Positions 30,204 through 39,375 of a stretch of 64,000 bases of DNA are shown here, in pieces. Numbering within the stretch: position 1 is the first letter of the stretch; the number at the start of each line of letters is the position of its first letter. Source of the DNA: Denitrobaculum sp965225735 (GTDB lineage Bacteria > Pseudomonadota > Alphaproteobacteria > Kiloniellales > Kiloniellaceae); the NCBI GenBank assembly GCA_965225735.1, contig CBDDBN010000008.1:1-64000 (forward strand), written 5' to 3'. The position numbers and the translations under genes were made by a program. The notes under the pieces are model-generated. The model saw only the letters and a list, made by a program, of their open reading frames with translations. It was not told the origin of the DNA and made no database searches.

Positions 30204-30656
30204 TTGTCTCCAACTGTTCTTTGGGCCGATTTCGAGGATCTCGAGAAGGATCAGCTCTACGATCTACTTCGTTTGCGGAACGAAGTCTTCATCGTTGAAC
30301 AGCAATCCCTCTTTTCCGACCTCGACGGACTCGATCAACAAGCACGCCATCTTCTCTTGATGTTTGACGGTAAACTCGCAGGCTATCTCCGCCTGCGAGG
30401 ACCGGACCACCATGGCGGCCGCGAAATTATCCTGTCGCGCGTGGTCTTGCACAAAGACGCGCGCGGCCAGGGGCTCGGGCGGGTGATTATGGAAGCCGCG
30501 CTCGCGGAGGCTCGCAGGCGCTATCCCGACGTTCCGGTCAGCCTTTCTGCGCAAATAGACCAGGAAGCTTTCTATACGAGCTTGGGATTCAAGCGGCTTC
30601 CGGGTGAACCTTATGATGATGCGGGCATCCTGCACATCGACATGCGGCACCCTTAA
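30204..30656 (+). CDS. ElaA-type GNAT family N-acetyltransferase
   Basis: A 150-residue GNAT acetyltransferase. LYDLLRLRNEVFIVEQQ at the N-terminus and the C-terminal FYTSLGFKRLPGEPYDDAG followed by HIDM are typical of ElaA. The acetyl-CoA loop is DARGQGLGRVIM. The start is a TTG at 30204 preceded by TAGGAAA. The substrate is unknown. It lies nine bases after ssb and may be read from the same transcript. It converges on the hybrid kinase gene. Confidence 0.85.
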   Translation: MSPTVLWADFEDLEKDQLYDLLRLRNEVFIVEQQSLFSDLDGLDQQARHLLLMFDGKLAGYLRLRGPDHHGGREIILSRVVLHKDARGQGLGRVIMEAALAEARRRYPDVPVSLSAQIDQEAFYTSLGFKRLPGEPYDDAGILHIDMRHP

Positions 30657-30686
30657 TCCAGCCTGTTATTCTATGGAGCCAGAGGG

Positions 30687-33600
30687 TCAGGCCGTTTTGC
30701 GCTTGGCCTCGTCGATCCAGTCCTTGATCTCGCTGCAAGAACGGTCATGGACATCGTCCAAGCGCGCAAGCGTCTTGGTTTCAAAGGCTGAAAGGCTGCT
30801 TTGCAGTGTATCGAGGGCTTCATCGCAGAGTTCGGACAGAAGCTCCAGGCCCACGTTGGCAGAGCTTCCCTGAAGCGATTCCAGTTTCGTCTTGAGACTT
30901 TCCACGTCAGCCAGGTCGGCTAGATCGCGGATCTCGTCCATCAAACGCTGGCTGTCGTCTCGGTAGGACGAAAGAATGATTTCCAGTGAGTCGACACCGA
31001 TTTCGTCGCAAAGGGCCTGAAGCCGGTCCTTTTTCACAAAGGGGCGCGACGATGCGTCCGGTTCGTCGTCTCCGGAGGTATTGTTCTCCCCCGAAGTGTC
31101 GCCCGAAAGATAGCTTTCGAGCACCTTGAAGAGCGCCTGCTTTTCCACCGGCTTACTGATGTAATCGTTCATACCGGCATCGAGGCAGCGTTCCTGGTCG
31201 CCTTGCACAACGTTCGCGGTCAGTGCGACGATCGGAATGTTGGAAACTTCACCGGGCAAGGCACGGATCGCCTGAGTGGCCTGCAGGCCATCCATCTCGG
31301 GCATCTGCATGTCCATCAGAACCAGGTCATAGGGTAGCTTTTGAACGGCGTTCAGAGCTTCACGACCGTTCGCGGCCACATCGGCGGAATGGCCCATGGA
31401 CTCCAGCATCTTCACCGCGACGATCTGATTCACGGCGTTGTCTTCAGCCACCAGGATCCGGCCGGATATGGCCGCGGTCATGCTATCAGCCGACTTGGGT
31501 TTAGCTGATTTCGGTGCAACCTCCGGCTCCTTGGTATCAGCAAGCAGCGCGGTACTAATGGAATCGAACAGATCGGACTGCTTTACCGGCTTGACCAGGC
31601 GGGTATCGAAACCCATCGCCTGCAGTTCACTGAGCTTGCGGGCCGCCATACCGGAAGTGGCCAGGATCACCTTCAAATCCGAAAAGGCGGAGTTGCTTCG
31701 GATCATCTTGACCAGCTGTTCCCCGTCGATATCGGGCATCATGTAGTCGAGAAAGGCAATGTCGACCGGTGCGCCACGGTCCATCTCTTTCTGAAGCAAA
31801 CCTATCGCTTGTTTCGGATCCAGGGTCGAGACGGTTGTCATGCCCCAGGACTGCAGCTGCTTCTCCATGATCAGGACGTTCATTTCCGAATCGTCGACGA
31901 TCAGAGCTTTCTTGTCTTTCAGTTCGTCTTTCGGAGAAATCGAGATACCCGTTTTAACCTTTCCAACGGCCGGTTCTACCGGCAGCGTAAAGCTAAAGGT
32001 GCTGCCTTCTCCCGGCGTACTTTCGACGCCGATATCCCCACCCATAAGCTGAACTAGCTGTCGGCAGATCGCCAGGCCCAGTCCGGTTCCTCCGAACTTA
32101 CGCGTGGTGGAAGCATCGGCCTGGCTGAATTTTTCAAACAGCTTGTCCTGAGCATCCTTGGAAATACCAATGCCGGTATCGGCGACCGAGAAACGCAGGA
32201 CCGTCGCGTTCGATTCCGAGGTCTCATCCAAGGTGCAAGACACCGAGATGGAACCATCTTTGGTGAATTTACTGGCATTGCCTGCAAGGTTCAGCAGAAT
32301 CTGGCGTACGCGCGCGACATCGCTGCGCACGGCATCCGGGACCGAAGGGTCGATATAGGATTGGATCTCGTTGCCATTGGCGATGGCCCGTTGCGCCACC
32401 AGGTCGGTCACGGATTCCACTACCGACACCGGGGCGAAGTCCACCAACTCCAGCTCGACCTTACCAGCCTCGAGCTTCGAAAAGTCCAGGATGTCGTTAA
32501 TGATCGCCAGCAGGGCTTCGCCCGAATCACGGATCGTCTCGGCGTATTTGCGCTGTTCCTGCTCAAGCTTGGTTTCCAGCAACAAGCCGGTCATGCCGAT
32601 CACGCCGTTCATCGGCGTCCGGATTTCATGGCTCATGGTTGCCAGGAACTCGGATTTGGCCTTGTTGGCTTGTTCCGCCTGCTCCTTCGACGCGGTGGAC
32701 TCAGCAATGCGTTCCAGCATGCCGTTGAAGGCTCGGCTTAACTGGCGGAATTCCTTGGCGCCGGCGACCTTCGCGCGCTCATGCAAAGAGGCGCCCGAAC
32801 TGATGCTTTTGACTGTCTTGAGAAGACTGACAAGCGGTTGCCGTACGAGCGATGTAACAAGCGCCGTCACAATCAGTAGAGCAAGTACCGCGGCGGTAAA
32901 GGCAACGAGCACGACTTTGCCCACCTCCTCAGACACGGCAAAAGCCTCGCGGGTCAGCTCGCCGGTCACGACGATCAGGTTGCTGCCAAAGTTACGCGAC
33001 TGGCCGTGGCTGTTCACAAAGCTGCGGCTCTGAACCCAACCTTCGACATCGCGGCCAGGGTCGGCCGCGCCTTGCTTGGCGAATTCTTCGACAGAGGAGT
33101 AGATGACCTGCCCGGAGCTGATGTCCACGACCGCGCTCAAGCGCGACAAGGACGGAAAATCGAGGGTCTCGACCAGGCCCTCAGCATCGTAAGCGGTCAC
33201 CAGCATCCCTTCGGGCATGCCGTTGTTCAGCACCGGTACGGCGACGATCAACGATTGCGGATCGATCATAAGGATCGAATCGCCCGACATGACCGTATTC
33301 ACCCAGTCCGCTCCTTTAAAGCTGACCTTGCCGTTGGTCGAGGCGATCGGCCGTCCTTTATAGTCCGCCAGTATGATGTTGTTTTTTTGGCTTCCCGGCA
33401 GGCGCAAGGAGGCAAAGAAGGTCGGCAGATAGGTGTGGCGATTGGTTTCGTCGATCAGGCCATTGACGATAATGTCGTTGTGGGCGAGAGCATTGACCGC
33501 GTCGACGAGATTTTCTAGGCGGACAGCCAGAATTTCGGAGGTGTGCAGCGATTGGGTCGCAAGCTGTTCTTCAACGAAAGTGACGTTGGTTTCATCGATC

Positions 33601-33707
33601 TCCCGGATCGTAAAGGCCGCGGCGATACCCAGCGCGACGACCATCGGCACCATGACGCGCAGCGCGATATAGCTTAGGATGCCCTGCGACTTTTTCTTTT
33701 CTGTCAT
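30687..33707 (-). CDS. Hybrid sensor histidine kinase with two receiver domains and a degenerate Hpt-like tail
   Basis: The start at 33707 (MTEKKKSQG) lies 25 bases after the upstream binding-protein gene; the longer frame overlaps that gene and was rejected. The 1006-residue layout is: helix at about 11-34, periplasmic sensor region of about 230 residues, helix at about 263-288, HAMP, HisKA with His360 in ATMSHEIRTPMNG, HATPase (GTGLGLAIC), receiver 1 (ALIVDDSE, acceptor in AFLDYMMPD), receiver 2 (ILVAEDNAVNQ, acceptor in LMDMQMPEMDG), and a helical Hpt-like end from about 895. In the Hpt motif the phosphorylatable His is Glu943 (ESLQGSSANVG) and the Lys three residues later is Gln946. Cotranscription with the binding protein suggests that it senses that ligand. 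Confidence 0.9.
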   Translation of the reverse strand: MTEKKKSQGILSYIALRVMVPMVVALGIAAAFTIREIDETNVTFVEEQLATQSLHTSEILAVRLENLVDAVNALAHNDIIVNGLIDETNRHTYLPTFFASLRLPGSQKNNIILADYKGRPIASTNGKVSFKGADWVNTVMSGDSILMIDPQSLIVAVPVLNNGMPEGMLVTAYDAEGLVETLDFPSLSRLSAVVDISSGQVIYSSVEEFAKQGAADPGRDVEGWVQSRSFVNSHGQSRNFGSNLIVVTGELTREAFAVSEEVGKVVLVAFTAAVLALLIVTALVTSLVRQPLVSLLKTVKSISSGASLHERAKVAGAKEFRQLSRAFNGMLERIAESTASKEQAEQANKAKSEFLATMSHEIRTPMNGVIGMTGLLLETKLEQEQRKYAETIRDSGEALLAIINDILDFSKLEAGKVELELVDFAPVSVVESVTDLVAQRAIANGNEIQSYIDPSVPDAVRSDVARVRQILLNLAGNASKFTKDGSISVSCTLDETSESNATVLRFSVADTGIGISKDAQDKLFEKFSQADASTTRKFGGTGLGLAICRQLVQLMGGDIGVESTPGEGSTFSFTLPVEPAVGKVKTGISISPKDELKDKKALIVDDSEMNVLIMEKQLQSWGMTTVSTLDPKQAIGLLQKEMDRGAPVDIAFLDYMMPDIDGEQLVKMIRSNSAFSDLKVILATSGMAARKLSELQAMGFDTRLVKPVKQSDLFDSISTALLADTKEPEVAPKSAKPKSADSMTAAISGRILVAEDNAVNQIVAVKMLESMGHSADVAANGREALNAVQKLPYDLVLMDMQMPEMDGLQATQAIRALPGEVSNIPIVALTANVVQGDQERCLDAGMNDYISKPVEKQALFKVLESYLSGDTSGENNTSGDDEPDASSRPFVKKDRLQALCDEIGVDSLEIILSSYRDDSQRLMDEIRDLADLADVESLKTKLESLQGSSANVGLELLSELCDEALDTLQSSLSAFETKTLARLDDVHDRSCSEIKDWIDEAKRKTA

Positions 33708-33732
33708 CGGCTTAACGACCCTGAAACTCGCG

Positions 33733-34911
33733 CTATTCGACTGGGATGATGGCGCCGTTCGGACCAAAGCGCGCGAGCGAGAAGTCGCTAGCATCCAGCG
33801 CGTCATGCCGTTCGTTGGTAAAGGCCGGCGAATAGGTACGGATGAGGCCCTCGTACTCCGGCAGGTTTTCCAGAGCATCGCGGACCGTGGCACGATCGGT
33901 CGTGCCTGCCTGTTCTAGCGCCATGGCTAACAAGTGAATCAGGTCATAGGCGTGTGCGGTTCCAACCGGCGCGGGGATCTCCTCCGCTGAGGACACGCCG
34001 TCAAACCGCTCGATATAGGTTTTTATAAGGTTTTCCGCGCGATCCGGATGCGTTGGATTGATGAAAGAGTAGGTCTGAAGAAAAATCAGATCGATCTCTG
34101 AAAAGTCCTGACCGACCGAGGCACCGAAATCACCACCAGTAATGCCCCAGTGCGAGATAATCGGCAGCCGCTGCGATTCATCGAGAGAGAGCATAGAACG
34201 TATGGCCACTGCGCCTTCACGCGGGTTAGCGACGAGCATAACCACGTCGCAACCGCGCTCCTTGAAGAGGCGCAAATGTTCGCTCAGATCGGCGACACCC
34301 CAGTTGAACCACTGAATATCGACGACAGCGGTCGAGAATTTTTCTGCTGCAGCATTGAAGGCCCGTTCGTTGGAGCGCCCCCAGCCGGTTTCCTCTAAAA
34401 GCAGACAAGGCGCCGTGTGTTTGCGTTCCACTGCGGCAGCAAGCAAAAATTCGCCTGCGTATTGATCGCGCACGGAAACCCGGAATACGAAGTTCGGGTC
34501 GCGTCCATTGTCGACCACCGGCGTGCCAGCGGCCCACGCGCCCAGATAAATCATCTCATTTTGGTGGAGCAGATCGAGTTCAGCCAATGCGACGGGTGTA
34601 TGAATACCGCCGACGACGGCGACGACACCATCGATCTCACTGAGTTCCTCGATGTTGTCCTTGCCGCGGGCGGGGTTGCCGCGGTGATCCATGACGATCA
34701 GCTGTAGCTGACTTCCGAGGACACCGCCGCGCGCGTTGATTTCATCGATCGCAATCTGCACGCCACGTTTGATGGCTTCGCCTGAAACGGCGGCTCCGGA
34801 CGACATGTCGGCATCCATGCCAACGATGATTGGCTTGTTAGCGGACACCGTTAGCGGCCCTGCGAACAGAGCGGCGGCGGCAAATAAAAGAGAAAGAGAA
34901 AGTTTGGTCAT
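33733..34911 (-). CDS. Periplasmic LivJ-type ligand-binding protein, probable kinase partner
   Basis: A 392-residue type-1 periplasmic binding protein of the branched-chain amino acid/urea family (Peripla_BP_6 type). A signal peptide ends near TVSA (residue 24). IIVGMDADMSSGAAVSGEAI and the INARGGVLG segment are the typical opening, and VVAVVGGIHTPVALA starts the hinge region. No permease or ATPase genes accompany it. Instead it directly precedes a hybrid histidine kinase on the same strand. In TorT/TorS and LuxP/LuxQ a binding protein presents ligand to a kinase, so a sensory rather than transport role is inferred. The ligand is unknown. Confidence 0.88.
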   Translation of the reverse strand: MTKLSLSLLFAAAALFAGPLTVSANKPIIVGMDADMSSGAAVSGEAIKRGVQIAIDEINARGGVLGSQLQLIVMDHRGNPARGKDNIEELSEIDGVVAVVGGIHTPVALAELDLLHQNEMIYLGAWAAGTPVVDNGRDPNFVFRVSVRDQYAGEFLLAAAVERKHTAPCLLLEETGWGRSNERAFNAAAEKFSTAVVDIQWFNWGVADLSEHLRLFKERGCDVVMLVANPREGAVAIRSMLSLDESQRLPIISHWGITGGDFGASVGQDFSEIDLIFLQTYSFINPTHPDRAENLIKTYIERFDGVSSAEEIPAPVGTAHAYDLIHLLAMALEQAGTTDRATVRDALENLPEYEGLIRTYSPAFTNERHDALDASDFSLARFGPNGAIIPVE

Positions 34912-35067
34912 GGGACTTTCGATTCTGCGACGCTTTCCGGTGCTTCATTCTAGGTCCAGAGAAGTTTAAGAACTTTTAAGTCAAATCCTTTGGTTTTTAG
35001 GCTTTTTAACCATGCTGTACGAGGCGGTGACCGGTGTAACCGCAAAATGACAAACAGTCGCGTTTAG

Positions 35068-35102
35068 AGGGTTTTATACCCGCTTTGGGTGTATAAAACC
35101 CT
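35068..35102. repeat. Perfect 12-bp inverted repeat upstream of the sensory operon and gyrA
   Basis: AGGGTTTTATAC and GTATAAAACCCT form a perfect inverted repeat around the 11-base centre CCGCTTTGGGT. It lies in the 508-base divergent interval, about 157 bases upstream of the binding-protein gene and 318 upstream of gyrA. No T run follows on either side, so a terminator is unlikely; an operator or cruciform is possible. The rest of the interval holds no gene that I can support. Confidence 0.7.
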
Positions 35103-35299
35103 AATAGCTCTTGTCGTCCTTCCCTGGCTTGGACATGCCGCTTGAAGGGCCTGGAGGCATACAAAAATCACCCGCAAGAAGCCGGCTCTCAGCCGACGAT
35201 TTCTCTTTTAGAAGAAGGGATCGTGGATTGCGAAAAATTGCATCGTAAATTCAATGCTTTACAGACCTATTTCGCAGTCATTTTATGTACTGCATTTTG

Positions 35300-35328
35300 T
35301 TGTTCAGACAGGTGAACTTTGCTACATA
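35300..35328 (+). promoter_or_regulatory. Possible gyrA promoter
   Basis: TTGTTC (35300-35305), 17 bases, then TACATA (35323-35328), about 92 bases upstream of gyrA. The spacer begins inside a short palindrome, GTTCA-GACAGG-TGAAC (35302-35317), which could be an operator. The match to the sigma-70 consensus is only moderate. Confidence 0.35.
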
Positions 35329-35419
35329 TTGTCTTGGCTGACAGTCGGTTTTCAGCGATTCGCGAGCCGACTGCGAGCCCTTCGAAACACCTTTCATAGC
35401 ATCTCGTCAGGACAGTTTT

Positions 35420-38266
35420 TTGAGTTCCAGTACACCGCCGTCTTCAGGCTCTCCTTCCGGCTTCGACATCACACCCGTAACCATCGAAGAAGAGATGCGG
35501 CGCTCGTATCTCGACTATGCGATGAGCGTCATTGTCTCCCGTGCGCTGCCCGATGTGCGCGACGGGCTGAAACCGGTGCACAGGCGCATCCTCTATGCCA
35601 TGAAGGAAGCCGGTTACGACTGGAACCGGACTTATCGTAAATCCGCCCGCGTCGTCGGTGACGTCATGGGTCAGTATCACCCGCATGGCGATTCCGCGAT
35701 CTACGATGCGATGGTTCGTATGGCGCAGGACTTCTCCATGCGCCTGATGCTGATTGACGGGCAGGGCAACTTCGGCTCCATGGACGGCGATCCGCCGGCG
35801 GCCATGCGTTACACCGAAGCACGTCTGGCGCGTGTTGCGAGCGACGCCTTGCTGGAAGATATCGACCGCGACACGGTTGATTTCCAGGACAACTACGACG
35901 AAACGACCCGCGAACCTTCGGTTCTGCCAGCGCGTTACCCGAACCTGTTGGTCAATGGCGCCGGTGGTATTGCCGTCGGCATGGCGACGAATATTCCGCC
36001 CCATAATCTGGGGGAGGTTATCGATGCCTGCTTAGCTTACGTGGACAATCCTGAGATCTCCATCGAGCAGCTGAATGAGATCGTTCCCGGTCCCGACTTC
36101 CCGACTGGAGGTGTCATCCTTGGCCGTAAGGGTATCCGCGATGCCTATCACACCGGACGCGGCTCTATTCCCATGCGTGCAGCCACGTCCATTGAAGAGA
36201 TTCGCAAGGACCGGCAGGCGATCATCGTCTCCGAGGTGCCGTACCAGGTAAACAAATCGCGCATGCTGGAGCGCATTGCCGAACTGGTCCGTGAAAAGAC
36301 CGTCGAAGGCATCGCCGATCTGCGCGACGAGAGTGACCGGCATGGTGTGCGGGTGGTCATTGAGATCAAACGCGATTTTGAAGCCGAGGTTGTACTCAAT
36401 CAGCTTTATCGTCACAGCTCGCTTCAGACCTCTTTTGGCGCCAACATGCTGGCGCTGAACGGCGGGCGTCCGGAGTTGCTGGACCTGAAGACGATCATTG
36501 CCGCTTTCGTGGCCTTCCGCGAAGAGGTGATCACCCGCCGGACGATCTACGAATTGGGCAAAGCCCGCGACCGGGCGCATGTCTTGGCCGGCCTGGCTAT
36601 CGCAGTTGCCAACATCGACGAAATCATTCGCCTGATCCGCGCGGCACCCGACCCCAATGTGGCACGCGAAGAGCTGATGGCACGCGATTGGCCCGCGTCT
36701 GACGTAGAGCCGCTGATTAAGCTCATCGACGAGCCGGGCAGGGGCGTTTCAGAGGCTGGCACCTACCGGCTCTCCGAGGTTCAGGCCAGAGCCATTCTGG
36801 AGCTGCGCCTGCAGCGCCTGACCGGCCTGGAGCGCGAGAAGATCGCCGGCGAACTGGGTGAAATCGCTGCTGAGATCAAGAATTTCCTCGAGATCCTCGA
36901 ATCACGCGAGCGCCTGCTGGGTGTGATGCGAGATGAACTCGGCGATATGAAAGAACGCTTCGCGACACCGAGGCGTACACTGATCGCCGAGGGCGGCTAC
37001 GATCACGACGATGAAGACCTGATCCAGCGCGAAGATATGGTCGTCACCGTCAGCCACGGCGGTTACATCAAGCGCGTTCCGCTGAATACCTACCGCGCGC
37101 AGCGCCGCGGCGGTAAGGGTCGAGCGGGCATGGCCACGCGGGATGAGGATTTCGTTAGCCAGGTCTTCGTCTGCAACACCCATACGCCGGTGCTGTTCTT
37201 CTCGTCGCGCGGCATGGTCTACAAGATGAAGGTCTACCGCCTGCCGTTCGGCTCACCGCAGTCTCGCGGCAAGGCGCTGATCAATCTGCTTCCGTTGCAG
37301 GAAGGCGAGACCATCACGACGATGATGCCCTTGCCGGAGGACGAAGCCGCCTGGGGCGACATGTACGTCATGTTCTCTACCTCGACCGGTGGCGTACGCC
37401 GAAACAAGCTCTCTGATTTCACCCGCGTGATGGCGAACGGCAAGATCGCCATGCGTTTCGAGGAAGAGGGCGCGCGCCTGGTCAATGTCCAAACCTGCCT
37501 CGAGACCGACCATGTGCTGCTGGCGACGGCCCGCGGCAAGTGCATCCGCTTCCCGGTCAATGACGTTCGGGTCTTCTCCGGCCGGACATCTGTCGGTGTC
37601 CGCGGTATTCAGCTGGCGAAGGGCGACACGGTAATTTCCATGTCGATCCTGCGGCACACGGAGTTTTCTACCGAGGATCGCGACAGTTACCTGCGCTACG
37701 CGGCAGCGCAGCGCCGGGCAGAAAACGGTGGAAACGGAGAGGAAAACGGACAGCAGGAGGGCAAACTCTCGCCCGAGCGCATTGCAGAGATGGCAGCCTC
37801 GGAAGATTTCATCCTCTCGATTGCCGAGGATGGCGTCGGCAAGCGTTCTTCGGCCTACGAATACCGGATCACCAAACGTGGCGGACAGGGAATCGCGAAC
37901 CTGGATCTCTCGCGTTCAGGGGGTAAGTCGACGGCCGTAGCCGCCGTTTTCCCTGTCGAAGCAGAGGACCAGCTCGTGATGGTGACGGACGGCGGTAAAC
38001 TGATCCGCTGTCCGGTCGACGGGATCCGTATCGCCGGCCGTTCGACCCGCGGGGTGAAAGTGCTGGATGTGGCCGAGGACGAGAAGGTGGTATCTGTAAC
38101 CCGCCTTTCGGATGACGGCGAGGATCCTGATGAAAACGATGCTGAACCCGGCGACGATCAGGAAACTGCGGCACCGTCCGCGACAGGTGAGGAGACGGCA
38201 TCCGAGGATTCCGTTGATCCGGGCGATCAAGTCGAGGATGATCCCTCCGACGGGCCCGAAACCTGA
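35420..38266 (+). CDS. gyrA: DNA gyrase subunit A
   Basis: A 948-residue type IIA topoisomerase subunit. DVRDGLKPVHRRILYAM opens the breakage-reunion domain, and the catalytic Tyr131 is in AAMRYTEARL. The quinolone-determining positions (HPHGDSAIYD, Ser92 and Asp96) carry the susceptible-type residues. The GyrA box QRRGGKG proves gyrase rather than topoisomerase IV; it starts the six-bladed C-terminal wrapping domain. An insertion with AAAQRRAENGGNGEENGQQ sits between blades, and the tail of about 55 residues is very acidic. The start is TTG behind AGGACAG. Confidence 0.97.
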   Translation: MSSSTPPSSGSPSGFDITPVTIEEEMRRSYLDYAMSVIVSRALPDVRDGLKPVHRRILYAMKEAGYDWNRTYRKSARVVGDVMGQYHPHGDSAIYDAMVRMAQDFSMRLMLIDGQGNFGSMDGDPPAAMRYTEARLARVASDALLEDIDRDTVDFQDNYDETTREPSVLPARYPNLLVNGAGGIAVGMATNIPPHNLGEVIDACLAYVDNPEISIEQLNEIVPGPDFPTGGVILGRKGIRDAYHTGRGSIPMRAATSIEEIRKDRQAIIVSEVPYQVNKSRMLERIAELVREKTVEGIADLRDESDRHGVRVVIEIKRDFEAEVVLNQLYRHSSLQTSFGANMLALNGGRPELLDLKTIIAAFVAFREEVITRRTIYELGKARDRAHVLAGLAIAVANIDEIIRLIRAAPDPNVAREELMARDWPASDVEPLIKLIDEPGRGVSEAGTYRLSEVQARAILELRLQRLTGLEREKIAGELGEIAAEIKNFLEILESRERLLGVMRDELGDMKERFATPRRTLIAEGGYDHDDEDLIQREDMVVTVSHGGYIKRVPLNTYRAQRRGGKGRAGMATRDEDFVSQVFVCNTHTPVLFFSSRGMVYKMKVYRLPFGSPQSRGKALINLLPLQEGETITTMMPLPEDEAAWGDMYVMFSTSTGGVRRNKLSDFTRVMANGKIAMRFEEEGARLVNVQTCLETDHVLLATARGKCIRFPVNDVRVFSGRTSVGVRGIQLAKGDTVISMSILRHTEFSTEDRDSYLRYAAAQRRAENGGNGEENGQQEGKLSPERIAEMAASEDFILSIAEDGVGKRSSAYEYRITKRGGQGIANLDLSRSGGKSTAVAAVFPVEAEDQLVMVTDGGKLIRCPVDGIRIAGRSTRGVKVLDVAEDEKVVSVTRLSDDGEDPDENDAEPGDDQETAAPSATGEETASEDSVDPGDQVEDDPSDGPET

Positions 38267-38397
38267 GAAAATCCGGCAGGCTAAATAGCGCAAAACGGGT
38301 CTCACAGACGCGAGAGTTCACAAGACGCAATAATAGCTTGAAGTGAATTCTCGCGATTCGTTCGGCGTTTTCGTCGAAGCACGAGGGGTTGAGAGAG

Positions 38398-38910
38398 ATG
38401 AGCAGGAAGCGGATCGGACTTTATCCCGGGACTTTTGACCCGATCACCAGCGGCCACTTGGACATAATTACGCGCGGTGCCGGCCTGGTCGACACGTTGA
38501 TTGTGGCGGTCGCCCGCAATGCGGGGAAGGGCCCCATGTTCTCGACCGATGAACGGGTCGAAATGGTTCTCGATGATACAGCGGAGCTGCGCCGTCAGGG
38601 GCTCGATATCCAGGTCCGCGCTTTCGACAACCTGCTGGTCCATTTCGCCAGTGAAACCGGCGCCGGAGTTATCATCCGTGGCCTTCGGGCGGTATCCGAT
38701 TTTGAGTACGAGTTCCAGATGGCGGCGATGAACCGGCGGCTGGAGAAAGAGGTAGACACTGTCTTCCTCATGGCCTCAGAGCATCAGCAGTTTGTCTCGT
38801 CACGCTTCGTTAAGGAAATCGGTAAGCTGGGTGGCGATATCTCGACCTTCGTCAGTCCGCTGACGGCGGCCCGGTTAAAGGAACGCTTTCACAGCGATCC
38901 CATGAGCTAA
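38398..38910 (+). CDS. coaD: Phosphopantetheine adenylyltransferase
   Basis: A 170-residue enzyme that makes dephospho-CoA from 4'-phosphopantetheine and ATP, the penultimate step of CoA synthesis. GLYPGTFDPITSGHLDII holds the nucleotidyl-transfer TxxH motif. RGLRAVSDFEYEFQMA and SSRFVKEIGKLGGDIS are CoaD signatures. I prefer the ATG at 38398, behind GAGGGG, to the in-frame TTG at 38389. It follows gyrA after 131 bases and is ended by a strong terminator. Confidence 0.96.
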   Translation: MSRKRIGLYPGTFDPITSGHLDIITRGAGLVDTLIVAVARNAGKGPMFSTDERVEMVLDDTAELRRQGLDIQVRAFDNLLVHFASETGAGVIIRGLRAVSDFEYEFQMAAMNRRLEKEVDTVFLMASEHQQFVSSRFVKEIGKLGGDISTFVSPLTAARLKERFHSDPMS

Positions 38911-39005
38911 ACGCAGGTCTCGACGAAAGCAGCCTGCTGTCTTCTCGACGCTGCGGCGACTGACTTCAAACCACTGAGGATCTTCGACTGCTCCCAATTG
39001 TGAGG

Positions 39006-39031
39006 AAAAACCCCGGAATTCCGGGGTTTTT
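39006..39031 (+). terminator. Rho-independent terminator of coaD
   Basis: An 11-bp perfect stem AAAAACCCCGG/CCGGGGTTTTT with an AATT loop, followed by TCTAT. It lies about 95 bases after the coaD stop and just before the tRNA-Lys promoter, closing the gyrA-coaD unit. Confidence 0.92.
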
Positions 39032-39095
39032 CTATAGGTTTGCTGCCATCGGTCAAAAAAACGTCAAACAAGCAGGAAATCGATGTTTCTCAAGG

Positions 39096-39124
39096 TTGAC
39101 CGAATCCTATCTCGGCCCTATGGT
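39096..39124 (+). promoter_or_regulatory. Promoter of tRNA-Lys
   Basis: TTGACC (39096-39101), a 17-base spacer and TATGGT (39119-39124), ending 28 bases upstream of the tRNA. The spacing is ideal and the -35 box nearly consensus. Confidence 0.65.
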
Positions 39125-39152
39125 GCGCCCGCTCACGATCGGTGAGCAGTGT

Positions 39153-39228
39153 GGGCCCGTAGCTCAGTTGGTAGAGCAGCTGACTTTTAATCAGCGGGTC
39201 ACAGGTTCGAATCCTGTCGGGCTCACCA
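39153..39228 (+). tRNA. tRNA-Lys (anticodon TTT)
   Basis: A 76-nt cloverleaf with the CCA encoded. The acceptor GGGCCCG pairs with CGGGCTC (one G-U). The D arm has AGCTCAGTTGGTAGAGC. The anticodon stem CTGAC/GTCAG (with one A-rich loop, TTTTAAT) gives TTT. The T arm is ACAGG-TTCGAAT-CCTGT. It decodes AAA and AAG. Confidence 0.97.
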
Positions 39229-39375
39229 TTTGCCTTCCCCATCAATGTTCGTCAGATGCTCGTGAGACTTTTTGTCTTCGGCACTATCGACCGCCATTTG
39301 TAAAAGCTGAGCCCGTTATCGTTCATGGGCGTTGCGAATGGATTCGCGCGCCGCGATTTGGCGCTGCTGCGGGCG

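Noticed and set aside
35302..35317. GTTC-N8-GAAC near gyrA as an SOS box
   Set aside because: LexA sites in alphaproteobacteria are direct repeats spaced by seven bases; this is inverted and spaced by eight, and gyrA is not a usual SOS gene.
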